Source: Chloroflexota bacterium (lineage in GTDB: Bacteria; Chloroflexota; UBA6077; JACCZL01). Taken from it: a DNA stretch of 64,000 nt. Below the pieces are notes generated by a model that saw only the letters and a program-made list of their open reading frames with translations, ran no database searches and was not told where the DNA came from. Positions 33,624 to 41,954 of this stretch are shown here, piece after piece. A program made the position numbers and the translations under genes. Within the stretch, counting starts at the first letter, position 1. Every line of letters starts with the position of its first letter. The stretch is from NCBI GenBank assembly GCA_020845495.1, contig JADLFM010000137.1, forward strand, positions 186,001 to 250,000. Direction: 5' to 3'.

Positions 33624-34739
33624 TCAGTGGCCGACGGCTCCGCCGCCGTTCACGGTGGGCAGGAAGAAGAAGACCACGCCGACGATCAGGTACAACGCCA
33701 GCAGTTGCACGCCCTCTAGCCAGTTCGAGCGCCCATCGAGCGCCACGAACGCGAAAATCGCCGTCGTCAACCCGAGCACCAGCAATTCCATCTGGGTGAA
33801 GACGAGATCGAGCGGATTCCCGAGCAGCAGGCTCAAGAACACCAGGAACGGCGCCACGAACAGGGCGATCTGCGTCGACGAGCCGGCCGCAATCGCCATC
33901 GTCACGTCCATCCGGTTCTTCGAGGCGAACGTGAGGGCGCTGAAGTGCTCGGCAGCGTTGCCGATCAGCGGCACGATGATGATACCGACGAAGAACTCGC
34001 TCCATCCAAATTGATGGGTGACTGGCTCGACCGTACGTACCAGCAGTTCGCTGACGACCACGGTCGCGCCGGTTGCCACGGCCAGGACGATCAACGACGT
34101 TCGGACGCTCCAGGCGGCCGTGTGATGCTCGGCGACGTCGCTCGCGGCTGCCTGTTGCTGGATCTTGCCGGTGACGTTTTCATGATCGGACGGCGGCTCA
34201 CCCAGGAAGACGCTGTAGGCGATGTACGCCACGTACGTGAGCAGGAGAACACCGGCCGTGAACAAGCTTACCTCTTCGATGACGGCATGGTTGGGAACGT
34301 TTACCGCGAACAGGGCTGGCAGGAACAACCCGGCAGTCGCCAGCAGCATCAGCGTGATGTGGTGAAGCGCTTCCTCGCGGTCGAACGACTGCCGCCCATG
34401 CTTGATGCCGCCCAGGAAGATCGACAGACCCAGAACCAACAGCGAGTTCCCGATGATCGAGCCGGTGATGGACGCTTTGACCAGGCTGAGCAGGCCCTGG
34501 CGTATCGCGAGCGTGGTGATGATCAACTCGGCGGCATTGCCAAAAGTCGCGTTCAGCAGCCCGCCGTACTTGGGACCGATGTGAATGGAGAGCTCTTCAG
34601 TCGCCGTCCCGATCAGGCCAGCCAGCGGGATGACGCCGAGTGCGGCGAGGCCGAACACCACGGCGCTCGGCCACTGGAGCCAGTCGGCGACGATAGCGAG
34701 CGGCGCGGCGATCAACAGGACGTACAGCGGTCGCGACAC
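33624..34739 (-). CDS. cax: Ca2+/H+ antiporter, CAX family of the CaCA superfamily
   Basis: Inner-membrane cation exchanger of 371 residues with eleven predicted helices in two inverted repeats. The two alpha repeats carry the signature glutamates: [15 protein letters not shown] (about residue 70) and [15 protein letters not shown] (about 250). An acidic/His-containing loop separates the halves ([11 protein letters not shown]). It exports Ca2+ or similar cations in exchange for protons. The GTG start has GGGAGG nine bases upstream. It precedes the APC permease gene on the same strand by about 170 bases, suggesting a joint ion-homeostasis role. Confidence 0.92.
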   Translation of the reverse strand: MSRPLYVLLIAAPLAIVADWLQWPSAVVFGLAALGVIPLAGLIGTATEELSIHIGPKYGGLLNATFGNAAELIITTLAIRQGLLSLVKASITGSIIGNSLLVLGLSIFLGGIKHGRQSFDREEALHHITLMLLATAGLFLPALFAVNVPNHAVIEEVSLFTAGVLLLTYVAYIAYSVFLGEPPSDHENVTGKIQQQAAASDVAEHHTAAWSVRTSLIVLAVATGATVVVSELLVRTVEPVTHQFGWSEFFVGIIIVPLIGNAAEHFSALTFASKNRMDVTMAIAAGSSTQIALFVAPFLVFLSLLLGNPLDLVFTQMELLVLGLTTAIFAFVALDGRSNWLEGVQLLALYLIVGVVFFFLPTVNGGGAVGH

Positions 34740-34982
34740 GACGCCGAGCCTCCCTCACTACGAAGCTGATGGTGGTTTCGAGCAGGCGATCTCGAAACAT
34801 GGGATGCGGGCGGATTCGGGGCCGCAGTCTACCACGGACGGCAGACCGGGGTGTCAGGATGGCGCGGTCGACATCGCAGGCCGACGCTGCCACCCCATGA
34901 GGTTGGGAGCTACAAGGCCACCCCAACCGAGCGTGGGCGCGCACGGCCGCCACCTGCACGAGCGTCAGTCCCGTGTCGGCCC

Positions 34983-34988
34983 TATACT
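34983..34988 (+). promoter_or_regulatory. -10 element (TATACT) abutting the cofE start codon
   Basis: TATACT ends six bases before the cofE ATG, and no Shine-Dalgarno sequence is present. This places the expected transcription start at or within a base or two of the ATG, the arrangement of leaderless genes. No -35 box is evident. Confidence 0.5.
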
Positions 34989-34994
34989 GAGCGC

Positions 34995-35747
34995 ATGAGC
35001 GAGATCCGGATCCTACCCGTGCGCGGCATCGGCGAGGTGCGCCCGGGTGACGACGTCGCCGGCCAGTTGATCGCGGCCCTCGAGGGCCAGGGTGAACGCT
35101 TTCAGGATGGCGACGTCCTGATCGTGACCCAGAAGATCGTCTCCAAAGCCGAGGGTCGGCTGGTCGATCTGGCGACCGTCGAGCCATCCGAGATGGCGTT
35201 GGAGCTTGCGCGCATCAACCCCCGCGATCCCCGCCAGATCGAGGTGGCGCTGCGGGAGACGGCGCGAGTAGTCAGGATGGAACGCGGCATTCTGATCTCC
35301 GAGACTCGGCACGGCTTCATCTGTGCGAACGCCGGCGTCGACGCCTCCAATCTCGCGACCGGCACGGTGGTCGCCCTCCTCCCGGAAGACCCGGACGCCT
35401 CAGCCCAGCACATCCGTGCTGCCGTGCACGAGCGGGCCGGCGCGAGCATCGCCGTCATCATCTCCGACACCTTCGGTCGACCGTGGCGGACCGGCCAGAC
35501 GAACGTGGCCATCGGGGTCGCCGGCCTCCGTCCGCTCCACGACTATCGGGGACAGGAGGATTCGGCCGGGCTGACTCTCGTGGTCACCGAGATCGCCGTC
35601 GCCGACGAGCTCGCGTCGGCCGCCGAGCTCGCGATGGGCAAGCTCGATCGCGTCCCGGCCGCCGTGGTGCGGGGGTACGCCTACGAGCCGGGTGAAGGCC
35701 ACTCCCGCGAGCTCGTGCGCCCGGCCGAGCTGGACCTGTTCCGCTGA
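34995..35747 (+). CDS. cofE: Coenzyme F420-0:L-glutamate ligase
   Basis: Adds gamma-linked glutamates to F420-0, the last step of F420 biosynthesis, in the cytoplasm. The 250-residue length matches single-domain CofE (no FbiB-type nitroreductase domain). Signatures are VLIVTQKIVSKAEGR, ISETRHGFICANAGVDASN, ISDTFGRPWRTGQTNVAIG and GLRPLHDYRG. The ATG at MSEIRILPV fits the family start. No other cof genes are nearby, but two luciferase-like oxidoreductase genes in the window are likely F420 users. An upstream -10 box suggests a leaderless transcript. Confidence 0.95.
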   Translation: MSEIRILPVRGIGEVRPGDDVAGQLIAALEGQGERFQDGDVLIVTQKIVSKAEGRLVDLATVEPSEMALELARINPRDPRQIEVALRETARVVRMERGILISETRHGFICANAGVDASNLATGTVVALLPEDPDASAQHIRAAVHERAGASIAVIISDTFGRPWRTGQTNVAIGVAGLRPLHDYRGQEDSAGLTLVVTEIAVADELASAAELAMGKLDRVPAAVVRGYAYEPGEGHSRELVRPAELDLFR

Positions 35748-35967
35748 GTCGCGGTGTACGACGCTGGATCCGTTCCATCGGTGACGAGGCGACCGACCTG
35801 GGCGTGGGCGCCGTTGCGTGGTGCTCCACTCTCGCGGGCAGGCAGGGGCGCTTCGGTCATCTCCGAATCGTGCGGATGAAGTACAGTTCGGGCCACCACG
35901 ATCGCCACGGAACGACCGTCCGCTCTCAACCAGTCACCGACCAGCGAGCACGATAGGATCGACCGGT

Positions 35968-36429
35968 ATGACGACCCCGCCAACCTTCGACACCAGCGGC
36001 TTTTCCCTCGAACCCGGTGCTCGGCGCATCGACAAGCCGTGGGGCCACGAGATCCTGCTCTCGCCGCCGGACGCGCCGTACACCGCCAAGCTCATCCACG
36101 TCCACGCCGGCCACCGCCTGAGCCTCCAGATCCACGATATCAAGGTCGAGACCCAGACGCTCATGAGCGGGCGAGGGTACCTGCTGCTCGAAGACGCGAA
36201 CGCCGAGGTACGCGAGGTCTGGATGGAGCCGGGCGTTGGGTACCATATCGCGGTGGGCCAGCGGCACCGGCTGTGTGCCGCCCCAGACAGCGATGTGACC
36301 GTCTTCGAGGCTTCAACGCCGGAAGTTGGCACCACCTACCGTTTGGACGACGACTACGCCCGACCTCACGAGACGGACGAGCGTCGGGCAGCCGAGCGTC
36401 GGGCGGACGAGCGTAGGGATCGAGCGTAG
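35968..36429 (+). CDS. Cupin protein related to type II mannose-6-phosphate isomerase
   Basis: Protein of 153 residues. The core reads RIDKPWGHEILL, LIHVHAGHRLSLQIHDIKVE and YHIAVGQRHRL, the cupin pattern of the C-terminal isomerase domain of bifunctional mannose-1-phosphate guanylyltransferase/mannose-6-phosphate isomerases. The metal-ligand His residues are kept. It could be a stand-alone sugar-phosphate isomerase or a sugar-nucleotide pathway accessory. The C-terminus is a Glu/Arg repeat (DERRAAERRADERR) that grades into a DNA tandem repeat crossing the stop codon. TAGGAT lies eight bases before ATG and no ribosome-binding site is seen, so this too may be leaderless. Confidence 0.85.
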   Translation: MTTPPTFDTSGFSLEPGARRIDKPWGHEILLSPPDAPYTAKLIHVHAGHRLSLQIHDIKVETQTLMSGRGYLLLEDANAEVREVWMEPGVGYHIAVGQRHRLCAAPDSDVTVFEASTPEVGTTYRLDDDYARPHETDERRAAERRADERRDRA

Positions 36430-36434
36430 GGATC
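36409..36434 (+). repeat. 13-bp perfect tandem repeat spanning the cupin stop codon
   Basis: GAGCGTAGGGATC occurs twice in a row (36409-36421 and 36422-36434). The stop TAG of the cupin gene (36427-36429) lies in the second unit. Because 13 is not a multiple of three, gain or loss of one unit would shift the C-terminal frame. Confidence 0.8.
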
Positions 36435-36549
36435 GAGCGCCCGCTCAAGAGCGTGGCGCGGGCCGACTCATCCGGCTACCCAGCTTGTGTCCTCGCGCGA
36501 GGCCAGCACCGCACGCTAGCATCGAACAAGCTACAGGGCGGTGGGTGCC

Positions 36550-37929
36550 ATGCCAGACTCGACCCTCAAGATCGACAACGCCCCGTTCGTCGTTACGCTC
36601 GACCAGCAGCGGCGCATCATCCGTGATGGTTCGGTTCTGATCGAAGGCCGGAGGATTGCCCGCGTCGGCAAGGCCACCGAGCTTGCCGACGTCGCGGCCG
36701 ACCGCACCATCGACGGTCGACGCTTCGTGGTCACGCCTGGCCTCTTCAACGGCCACATGCACGTCAGCTACGCCCATGCCGTGCGCGGCATCTTTCCCGA
36801 CGATCTGCGCGACCGTCTCGCACACGTCTTCAATCTTCAGGTCGCCATGACCGAGGAGGAGGAGTACCTCACGACGCTCCTCGCGGTGGTCGAACTGCTG
36901 AAGAACGGCGTCACCTGCTTCCTCGACCCCGGCACGATCAAGTACCCCGATGCCTGCCTGCAGGCGTTCGCGGAGAGCGGCTGCCGACTGGCGATGGGCG
37001 AGTGCGTCACCGACCGCCCGGCCCCCGTCAACCTGCCCCGCTACTCCGCCGACGAGGCCATCGCGCGGACGGTCGCGTTCCTGGAGCAGTGGGACGGCCG
37101 GCTCGACGGTCGGCTGCGCGCCTGGGCCGGGCCGTTCTCCGTCGAGACCTGTAGTGCCGAGCTCCTTCAGGCCTTGAAGCGGGTGGTCGACGAGCGCGGC
37201 GCCCGGCTGACCCTCCATCACAGTAGCAGCGAGGACATTCGCCGCCGCTTCGGCACCGAGCACGGAACCACACCCACCGAGTACCTCGAACGGCTCGGCG
37301 TGCTCGGCCCGAACGTGGTGCTGGCGCACGTCCTCGGCCTGAACGAGGCTGAGTTGGACGCCATCGCCCGGACCGGCACCAAGGCCGTCGTCTGTCCGAC
37401 CGCCGCGATGAAGGAAGCGAAGGGCGTCAAAGAGAACGGCACCTTGCCCGATCTGCTCGCACGTGGCGTCGACGTGGCGCTCGGCAGCGATTCGGCGAAT
37501 AGCTCGAATCACCTGGACATCGTCCGCTCGATGAACCTGGCCGCACTCCAATACAAGGATGCCCGCGAGGATCTGGGTATGGTGCCTGCCGAATCGGCCC
37601 TGGAGTTGGGGACGCTGTTAGGCGCCCGGGTCTTCGGTCTCGGCGCGGAGCTTGGCTCGATCGAGGTCGGCAAGTTCGCGGACCTCGTCCTGTTCGACAC
37701 CCGCCGCCCGGAATGGCAGGCGCTGTTCAATCCGATCAACAACCTGATCTACAATGCCGATGGCCGGAGCGTTCACACCGTCATCGTCGATGGTCGCATC
37801 GTAGTCGAGGACTATCGCCAGACGTTCGTGGACGAGGAGGTGCTCTATCGCCGAGTCCAGCAGATCGGCGAGCGGGTGCAGGCCCGGACCGGCATCACCT
37901 TTCCTCCGAGCCGCTGGCCCATCGTCTGA
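36550..37929 (+). CDS. Amidohydrolase of the TrzN/SsnA/SAH-deaminase-like group
   Basis: Metal-dependent hydrolase of 459 residues. Metal and catalytic residues are visible: FNGHMHVSY (HxH, about residue 72), HHSSSED, LAHVLGL and GSDSANSSNH with the conserved Asp. The architecture is that of chlorohydrolases, guanine and S-adenosylhomocysteine/methylthioadenosine deaminases, and SsnA. It would deaminate or dechlorinate a nitrogen heterocycle, but the active-site set does not choose between them. The ATG lies behind GGTGGG. It is monocistronic, followed by a hairpin. Confidence 0.88.
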   Translation: MPDSTLKIDNAPFVVTLDQQRRIIRDGSVLIEGRRIARVGKATELADVAADRTIDGRRFVVTPGLFNGHMHVSYAHAVRGIFPDDLRDRLAHVFNLQVAMTEEEEYLTTLLAVVELLKNGVTCFLDPGTIKYPDACLQAFAESGCRLAMGECVTDRPAPVNLPRYSADEAIARTVAFLEQWDGRLDGRLRAWAGPFSVETCSAELLQALKRVVDERGARLTLHHSSSEDIRRRFGTEHGTTPTEYLERLGVLGPNVVLAHVLGLNEAELDAIARTGTKAVVCPTAAMKEAKGVKENGTLPDLLARGVDVALGSDSANSSNHLDIVRSMNLAALQYKDAREDLGMVPAESALELGTLLGARVFGLGAELGSIEVGKFADLVLFDTRRPEWQALFNPINNLIYNADGRSVHTVIVDGRIVVEDYRQTFVDEEVLYRRVQQIGERVQARTGITFPPSRWPIV

Positions 37930-37966
37930 GGGAAAGGCGCGTTTAGGCGGCGCCACGCCTGGCAGG

Positions 37967-37987
37967 CACCATGGGCCTGCCATGGTG
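37967..37987. terminator. Hairpin between convergent genes
   Basis: CACCATGG-GCCTG-CCATGGTG forms an 8-bp perfect stem between the amidohydrolase stop and the convergent Calx-beta gene. No U-tract is present. Confidence 0.5.
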
Positions 37988-38042
37988 ATTCAACGCCATC
38001 GATCCTCCCTGCGCTGAATGGATCGCCGTACCCTCAGAGGGC

Positions 38043-39026
38043 TCAGTCAGGCATCTCATCGATCGTCCCTTCGCCGGTTGGATCGACGTACACCACGTTG
38101 ATGCTCGCGTTCGTCAGCGTGGCGAAGAAATTCTCGGAGGTCTCAAGGAAGTTCATATCCAGGCAGGTAACCACGGTGACCGTCGCCAGTGTCTGCCCCG
38201 CCGCGATGTTGACCGTCTGGGGATTGCCCACGTAGTCGGGGGACGACGGTGGCCCGCAGGCGGCGCCAGCGGTTGCGCTGCCACCACCAAACGTCACGTC
38301 CACCGTGAACGCCTGCGCGCTCGCCGGTGTGATGGTGATGTCGAACGAACTGGGAGAGCCCTCGAGAATCGGCGAGGCATTGCCGATGGCAAGGCCAATC
38401 GGTATTGGCGTTATGGTGGGTGTTGGGGTCACGGTCGTTGTCGCCGTGGGAGTGAGCGTCGTCGTGGGAGTGAGCGTCGACGTGGCCGTCTGCGTGGCGA
38501 CCGCGGTTTGCGTCGTCGTCACGGTCGGGGTGGGTGTCGGGGTGCTGGACACGGTCGCCGTAGGCGTCGCCGCCACGCCCTGATCGGCCACGTTGGCGTG
38601 ATCGTCCTTGTTTGTGTGCCGTGGCTGCTCTCGAACGTCGTTGCTGCCCGTCGAGAGGCCAGGGTTATCTGTCCCATCGTTATCGTTCCCCTCGATGGCG
38701 ATAGCTCGAAGCGTCCCATCTGGCAGAGTCTCGACCACCAGGACGATCCGGTCGTCCTGATCCAGGCCCGCGAGTTTGTCCTCGATCCACGACACATCGA
38801 TCGTGACCCGTTCGCGTTCGCCGCTGACGTCGTCCGTCCACAGCACCAGGGTGTCGCCAATCGTGCAGCGCGCCCCGGACGAACGGCCACAGTCGACCGT
38901 ACCGTCGATGTCAAATTCCTTCGAGTAGCCGACTGTCGGGTATCCGAGGAGCGCGGCAAGGAGGAACAACATGCTGAGGGCAACGATCCGTGCTGCCACA
39001 GTCTGAGACCAACCAAAAGTACGCAT
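38043..39026 (-). CDS. Secreted Calx-beta domain protein with Thr/Pro-rich stalk
   Basis: Exported protein of 327 residues. A signal peptide (about residues 10-35) precedes a small beta-rich domain (about 36-105, FDIDGTVDCGRSSGARC), an Asn/Asp linker, a Thr/Pro/Val stalk of about 65 residues (TPTPTPTVTTT type) and a C-terminal Calx-beta domain (about 220-320) with SSFDITITPASAQAFTVDV and TSENFFATLTNAS. Calx-beta domains bind Ca2+ and occur in adhesion proteins. GGAG lies four bases before the ATG. It is divergent from the arabinofuranosidase gene; surface binding of polysaccharide or cells is an inference. Confidence 0.82.
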   Translation of the reverse strand: MRTFGWSQTVAARIVALSMLFLLAALLGYPTVGYSKEFDIDGTVDCGRSSGARCTIGDTLVLWTDDVSGERERVTIDVSWIEDKLAGLDQDDRIVLVVETLPDGTLRAIAIEGNDNDGTDNPGLSTGSNDVREQPRHTNKDDHANVADQGVAATPTATVSSTPTPTPTVTTTQTAVATQTATSTLTPTTTLTPTATTTVTPTPTITPIPIGLAIGNASPILEGSPSSFDITITPASAQAFTVDVTFGGGSATAGAACGPPSSPDYVGNPQTVNIAAGQTLATVTVVTCLDMNFLETSENFFATLTNASINVVYVDPTGEGTIDEMPD

Positions 39027-39132
39027 ACGACTCCAGAGCGGCACCCGGCCCGGGACGGGGCACGACTGGCCCATCCTACGCGAGTTTGCCTGCCACGGCA
39101 AGAGGAAGGATGTCCTCAAAGCGCGCTCGCCC

Positions 39133-39161
39133 TTGACAGGTGTCGACGGGGCCGGTAGCGT
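39133..39161 (+). promoter_or_regulatory. Promoter of the arabinofuranosidase gene
   Basis: A perfect TTGACA (39133-39138) and TAGCGT (39156-39161, four of six matches) are separated by 17 bases. The start codon lies about 45 bases beyond the expected start point. Confidence 0.65.
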
Positions 39162-39212
39162 GACGGCGTCGGCGGACGCGCAGGCGCGCCGGCTCAGAGA
39201 AGGGAACCATTC

Positions 39213-40718
39213 ATGGCGACAATCAAGGTCGATCTCGACCGGCAGATCGGGCAGGTCGACCGCCGGATCTTCGGCGGCTTCATCGAGCACCTCGGCCGTT
39301 GCATCTACGGCGGCATCTTCGAGGAAGGCTCCAGGCTGAGCGACGAGCGCGGCTTCCGGCGCGACGTGCTTGACGCGCTCCGTCCGCTCCAGATGCCGCT
39401 CTTGCGCTGGCCGGGCGGCAACTTCGTCAGCGGCTACCATTGGGTCGACGGTGTCGGTCCGCGCGACGAGCGCCCACGCAAATCGGAGCTTGCCTGGCTG
39501 GGCGAGGAGTCGAACCGCTTCGGTACCGACGAGTTCATCGAGTACTGCCGGGTGCTCGGGACCGAGCCATACCTCTGCGTCAACATGGGCACTGGCACCA
39601 TCGACGAGGCACAGGCGTGGGTCGAGTACTGCAACGGCACCGGGAACACCTATTGGGCCAACCTGCGTCGCAAGAACGGACACCCTGAGCCGTACAACGT
39701 CAAGTACTGGGGTCTTGGCAACGAGATGTACGGCGCCTGGCAGCTTGGCGCGCTGCCAGCCCCGGACTACGTCCGCAAAGCCCGCGAGTTCGCCAAGGTG
39801 ATGAAGCTGACCGACCCGTCGATCGTCTTGATCAGTTGCGGCAAGGACGGCTGGAGCGACTGGGACGACGCCGTCATCGCCGGCCTTGCCCCGATCGTCG
39901 ACTTCCACAGCATCCACATCTACACTGGTAGCCCGGACTACTACGGCAACGTCTTCGCGCCGCATCAGGCCGAGCGCGCTATCCGGGTCTGCACAGCCCA
40001 GATCGAGCGAACGCGCTACCTCCACAACGTCACTCATCCGATCGGTATCGCCTATGACGAGTGGAATGTCTGGTACCGAACCCGTACTCCCGAGCTCCGC
40101 AAGGCTGGCATCGAAGAGCAGTACGACCTCTCCGACGCGCTGGCGTTCGCGACCTATCTCAACATCTTCGTGCGCTACTGCCGCGAGGTGCCGATCGCGA
40201 ACCTCGCACAGATGGTGAACGTGATCGCCCCGGTCTTTACCAACCCCGACGGGCTGTTCCTCCAGACCATCTACCACCCGCTGCGGCTCTACGCCGAGCA
40301 CACCCAGGACGTCTCTCTCGATGCCTGGGTGGACTGCGAGACGTACGCCCTCTCCCCCGGGCAAGACGCCGCGTCGCCGCTCACCCATCGGGTGGCCGAC
40401 CTTGGCCCCTTCAAGCTGCTCGACGTGAGTGCCAGCCGCGATGCGTCCGGCCAGACGGTCACGGTCGCCGTCGTCAACCGCGACCGCGAGCGGCCAATCT
40501 CGACGACGATCGAACTGAGTGGCAGTGGTGCAATCGGGCAGGGAGGGGCGCGCCAGGGGGTGGCCTACGTCGTCAACGGAGCCGATCCGACGATGACGAA
40601 CTCCTTCGACCGCCCGAACGCTGTGGACGTGCACGAGCAGCGCGTCGACGTGAACGGCGTGAGCGTCGAATTCACCTTCCCGGCCCACTCGGTGACGGTA
40701 CTGCGTCTGGGCGCCTGA
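39213..40718 (+). CDS. abfA: Alpha-N-arabinofuranosidase, GH51
   Basis: Intracellular-type glycoside hydrolase of 501 residues that removes alpha-L-arabinofuranosyl ends from arabino-oligosaccharides. The barrel starts at RRIFGGFIEHLGRCIYGGI, the hallmark of GH51. The acid/base Glu171 is in GLGNEM and the nucleophile Glu283 in YDEWNVWY. A C-terminal beta-sandwich follows (about residue 390 on). There is no signal peptide, so it acts on imported oligosaccharides. AAGGGA precedes the ATG, and a clear promoter lies upstream. No other arabinose genes are adjacent. Confidence 0.95.
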   Translation: MATIKVDLDRQIGQVDRRIFGGFIEHLGRCIYGGIFEEGSRLSDERGFRRDVLDALRPLQMPLLRWPGGNFVSGYHWVDGVGPRDERPRKSELAWLGEESNRFGTDEFIEYCRVLGTEPYLCVNMGTGTIDEAQAWVEYCNGTGNTYWANLRRKNGHPEPYNVKYWGLGNEMYGAWQLGALPAPDYVRKAREFAKVMKLTDPSIVLISCGKDGWSDWDDAVIAGLAPIVDFHSIHIYTGSPDYYGNVFAPHQAERAIRVCTAQIERTRYLHNVTHPIGIAYDEWNVWYRTRTPELRKAGIEEQYDLSDALAFATYLNIFVRYCREVPIANLAQMVNVIAPVFTNPDGLFLQTIYHPLRLYAEHTQDVSLDAWVDCETYALSPGQDAASPLTHRVADLGPFKLLDVSASRDASGQTVTVAVVNRDRERPISTTIELSGSGAIGQGGARQGVAYVVNGADPTMTNSFDRPNAVDVHEQRVDVNGVSVEFTFPAHSVTVLRLGA

Positions 40719-40733
40719 GCCGGCAACGTGCTC

Positions 40734-40777
40734 GCCGCCAGCCCGCTCGCCTGAACGCAGGTGAGCGGGCTGGCGGC
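40734..40777 (+). terminator. Terminator hairpin after abfA
   Basis: A stem of 15 perfect base pairs, extended by one G-T pair and three more pairs, closes on a 6-base loop. It starts 15 bases after the abfA stop. Confidence 0.75.
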
Positions 40778-40812
40778 AAAAGATGTCGCCGACTGCCAGG
40801 GAGGCCGCGCGG

Positions 40813-40868
40813 ACGCCCGGTCCTCACTCCGAACATGCTCACGCCCGGTCCTCGCTCCGAACATGCTC
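40813..40868 (+). repeat. 28-bp tandem direct repeat upstream of the thioredoxin-fold operon
   Basis: Two adjacent 28-base units (40813-40840 and 40841-40868) start ACGCCCGGTCCTC and end CCGAACATGCTC; they differ at one base. A TATCAT box (40872-40877) follows immediately, so the units occupy the promoter's upstream region and may be tandem activator or repressor sites. Confidence 0.75.
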
Positions 40869-40974
40869 TGGTATCATCCGTCTCGATGACGGGCCTCGGC
40901 GCTCGACAGCAGCAGCGACAGAGCATCTGGCGTGGCAACGCGGGTGTGATAGACCGACGACGGACAGGATCGGG

Positions 40975-41283
40975 ATGGTAGGCAGGTTCTGGCGACGAGC
41001 GGGGCCAGCAGACGCGGCAGGCGCAGTCGACGTGGGCACGGTGACCGTGACCCTGTACGGCAAGGACGAGTGCCATCTCTGCGATAACGCCGCCGATATC
41101 CTCACGTCCCTCGCCGACAACCTGCCCTTCACCTGGCGTAAGGTCGATATTCACTCCGACCCGAGCCTCTGGGAACAGTACCGCTACCGGATCCCGGTGA
41201 TCGCCGTCGATGGCGGCCAGGTGCTGGAGTGGCCGACGACGCGTGAGCGGGTCCGCCGCGCGATTCTGGCGAGGGGCCGTTGA
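40975..41283 (+). CDS. Glutaredoxin-like thiol protein (DUF836 type)
   Basis: Thioredoxin-fold protein of 102 residues. The redox motif CHLC lies near residue 38 in VTLYGKDECHLC, and the cis-proline segment reads YRYRIPVIAVDG. Such small proteins reduce disulfides or mixed thiols in the cytoplasm. AGGA lies six bases before the ATG; a GTG about 18 codons in would remove the basic N-terminal extension. The stop overlaps the TTG start of the next gene (TTGA). It is the first of four genes joined by 4-base overlaps. Confidence 0.85.
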   Translation: MVGRFWRRAGPADAAGAVDVGTVTVTLYGKDECHLCDNAADILTSLADNLPFTWRKVDIHSDPSLWEQYRYRIPVIAVDGGQVLEWPTTRERVRRAILARGR

Positions 41284-41954
41284 CCGACAACGCGCGAGGC
41301 GCCGCTCGCACCTTCGGAGCCGCTACCGTTCGCGATGCTGCCAGCACACACGCTGTCATGCGGGCGTGGAATGGTCTGCAACGGCACTGGCTCCTCGGCG
41401 TGAATGTATGCGTCGTGGTCTTCGTGGGGCTACCGCTGCTCGCGCCTGCCCTCATGGCCTATGGCTTCACCGACGCCGCCAACACCATCTACACGGCCTA
41501 CCACGCCGTCTGCCATCAGTGGGCGTTTCGCTCCTTCTTCCTGTTCGGCCCGCAGTGGACCTACGCTGCCAGCGACCTCGAAGTGCTCGGAGGCCCGGGT
41601 GCCGCCTACACGCTCGTTGGCTCGCCGACGCTCGGCTACAAGGTGGCCTTCTGCGAGCGCGACCTGGCGATCTACCTGGCGGTCCTCGCGGCCGGCCTCG
41701 TGTACGCGGTGCGACGGGGACGAACAGACGGACTCTCGCTCGTGTCCTATGCGCTGCTGATCCTGCCAATGGCGCTCGACGGCGTGAGCCAGCTTCTTGG
41801 CTGGCGCGAGAGCAGCGCCGAGCTTCGGATCCTGACCGGGGCGCTCTTCGGCGCGGCCAGTGTCTGGCTAATCTACCCGCGCGTCGACGATACGCCGACA
41901 ACTGCCGCGGGTAGGGCGTCACAGGTGCTCGTTCCGGAAGCGAGTCGACTGTGA
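41280..41954 (+). CDS. DUF2085 integral membrane protein
   Basis: Membrane protein of about 224 residues with four to five helices. It shows the family landmarks CHQWAFRSFFLFG and the Cys/Glu/Arg motif CERDLAIY; the conserved Cys, His and Arg suggest metal or redox chemistry, but no function is established for the family. A TTG start overlapping the upstream stop is the best fit; an internal ATG at MRAWNGLQ is the alternative. Its position behind a glutaredoxin-like gene is suggestive because of the conserved cysteines. Confidence 0.82.
   Translation: MTDNARGAARTFGAATVRDAASTHAVMRAWNGLQRHWLLGVNVCVVVFVGLPLLAPALMAYGFTDAANTIYTAYHAVCHQWAFRSFFLFGPQWTYAASDLEVLGGPGAAYTLVGSPTLGYKVAFCERDLAIYLAVLAAGLVYAVRRGRTDGLSLVSYALLILPMALDGVSQLLGWRESSAELRILTGALFGAASVWLIYPRVDDTPTTAAGRASQVLVPEASRL

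Noticed and set aside
39213..40688. A very long leftward frame through abfA joined to the Calx-beta gene
   Set aside because: It is the antisense of a clear GH51 gene with both catalytic Glu; the Calx-beta gene has its own signal peptide and ribosome-binding site at 39026.
40813..40868. The 28-bp tandem repeat as a CRISPR array
   Set aside because: The two units are adjacent with no spacer.
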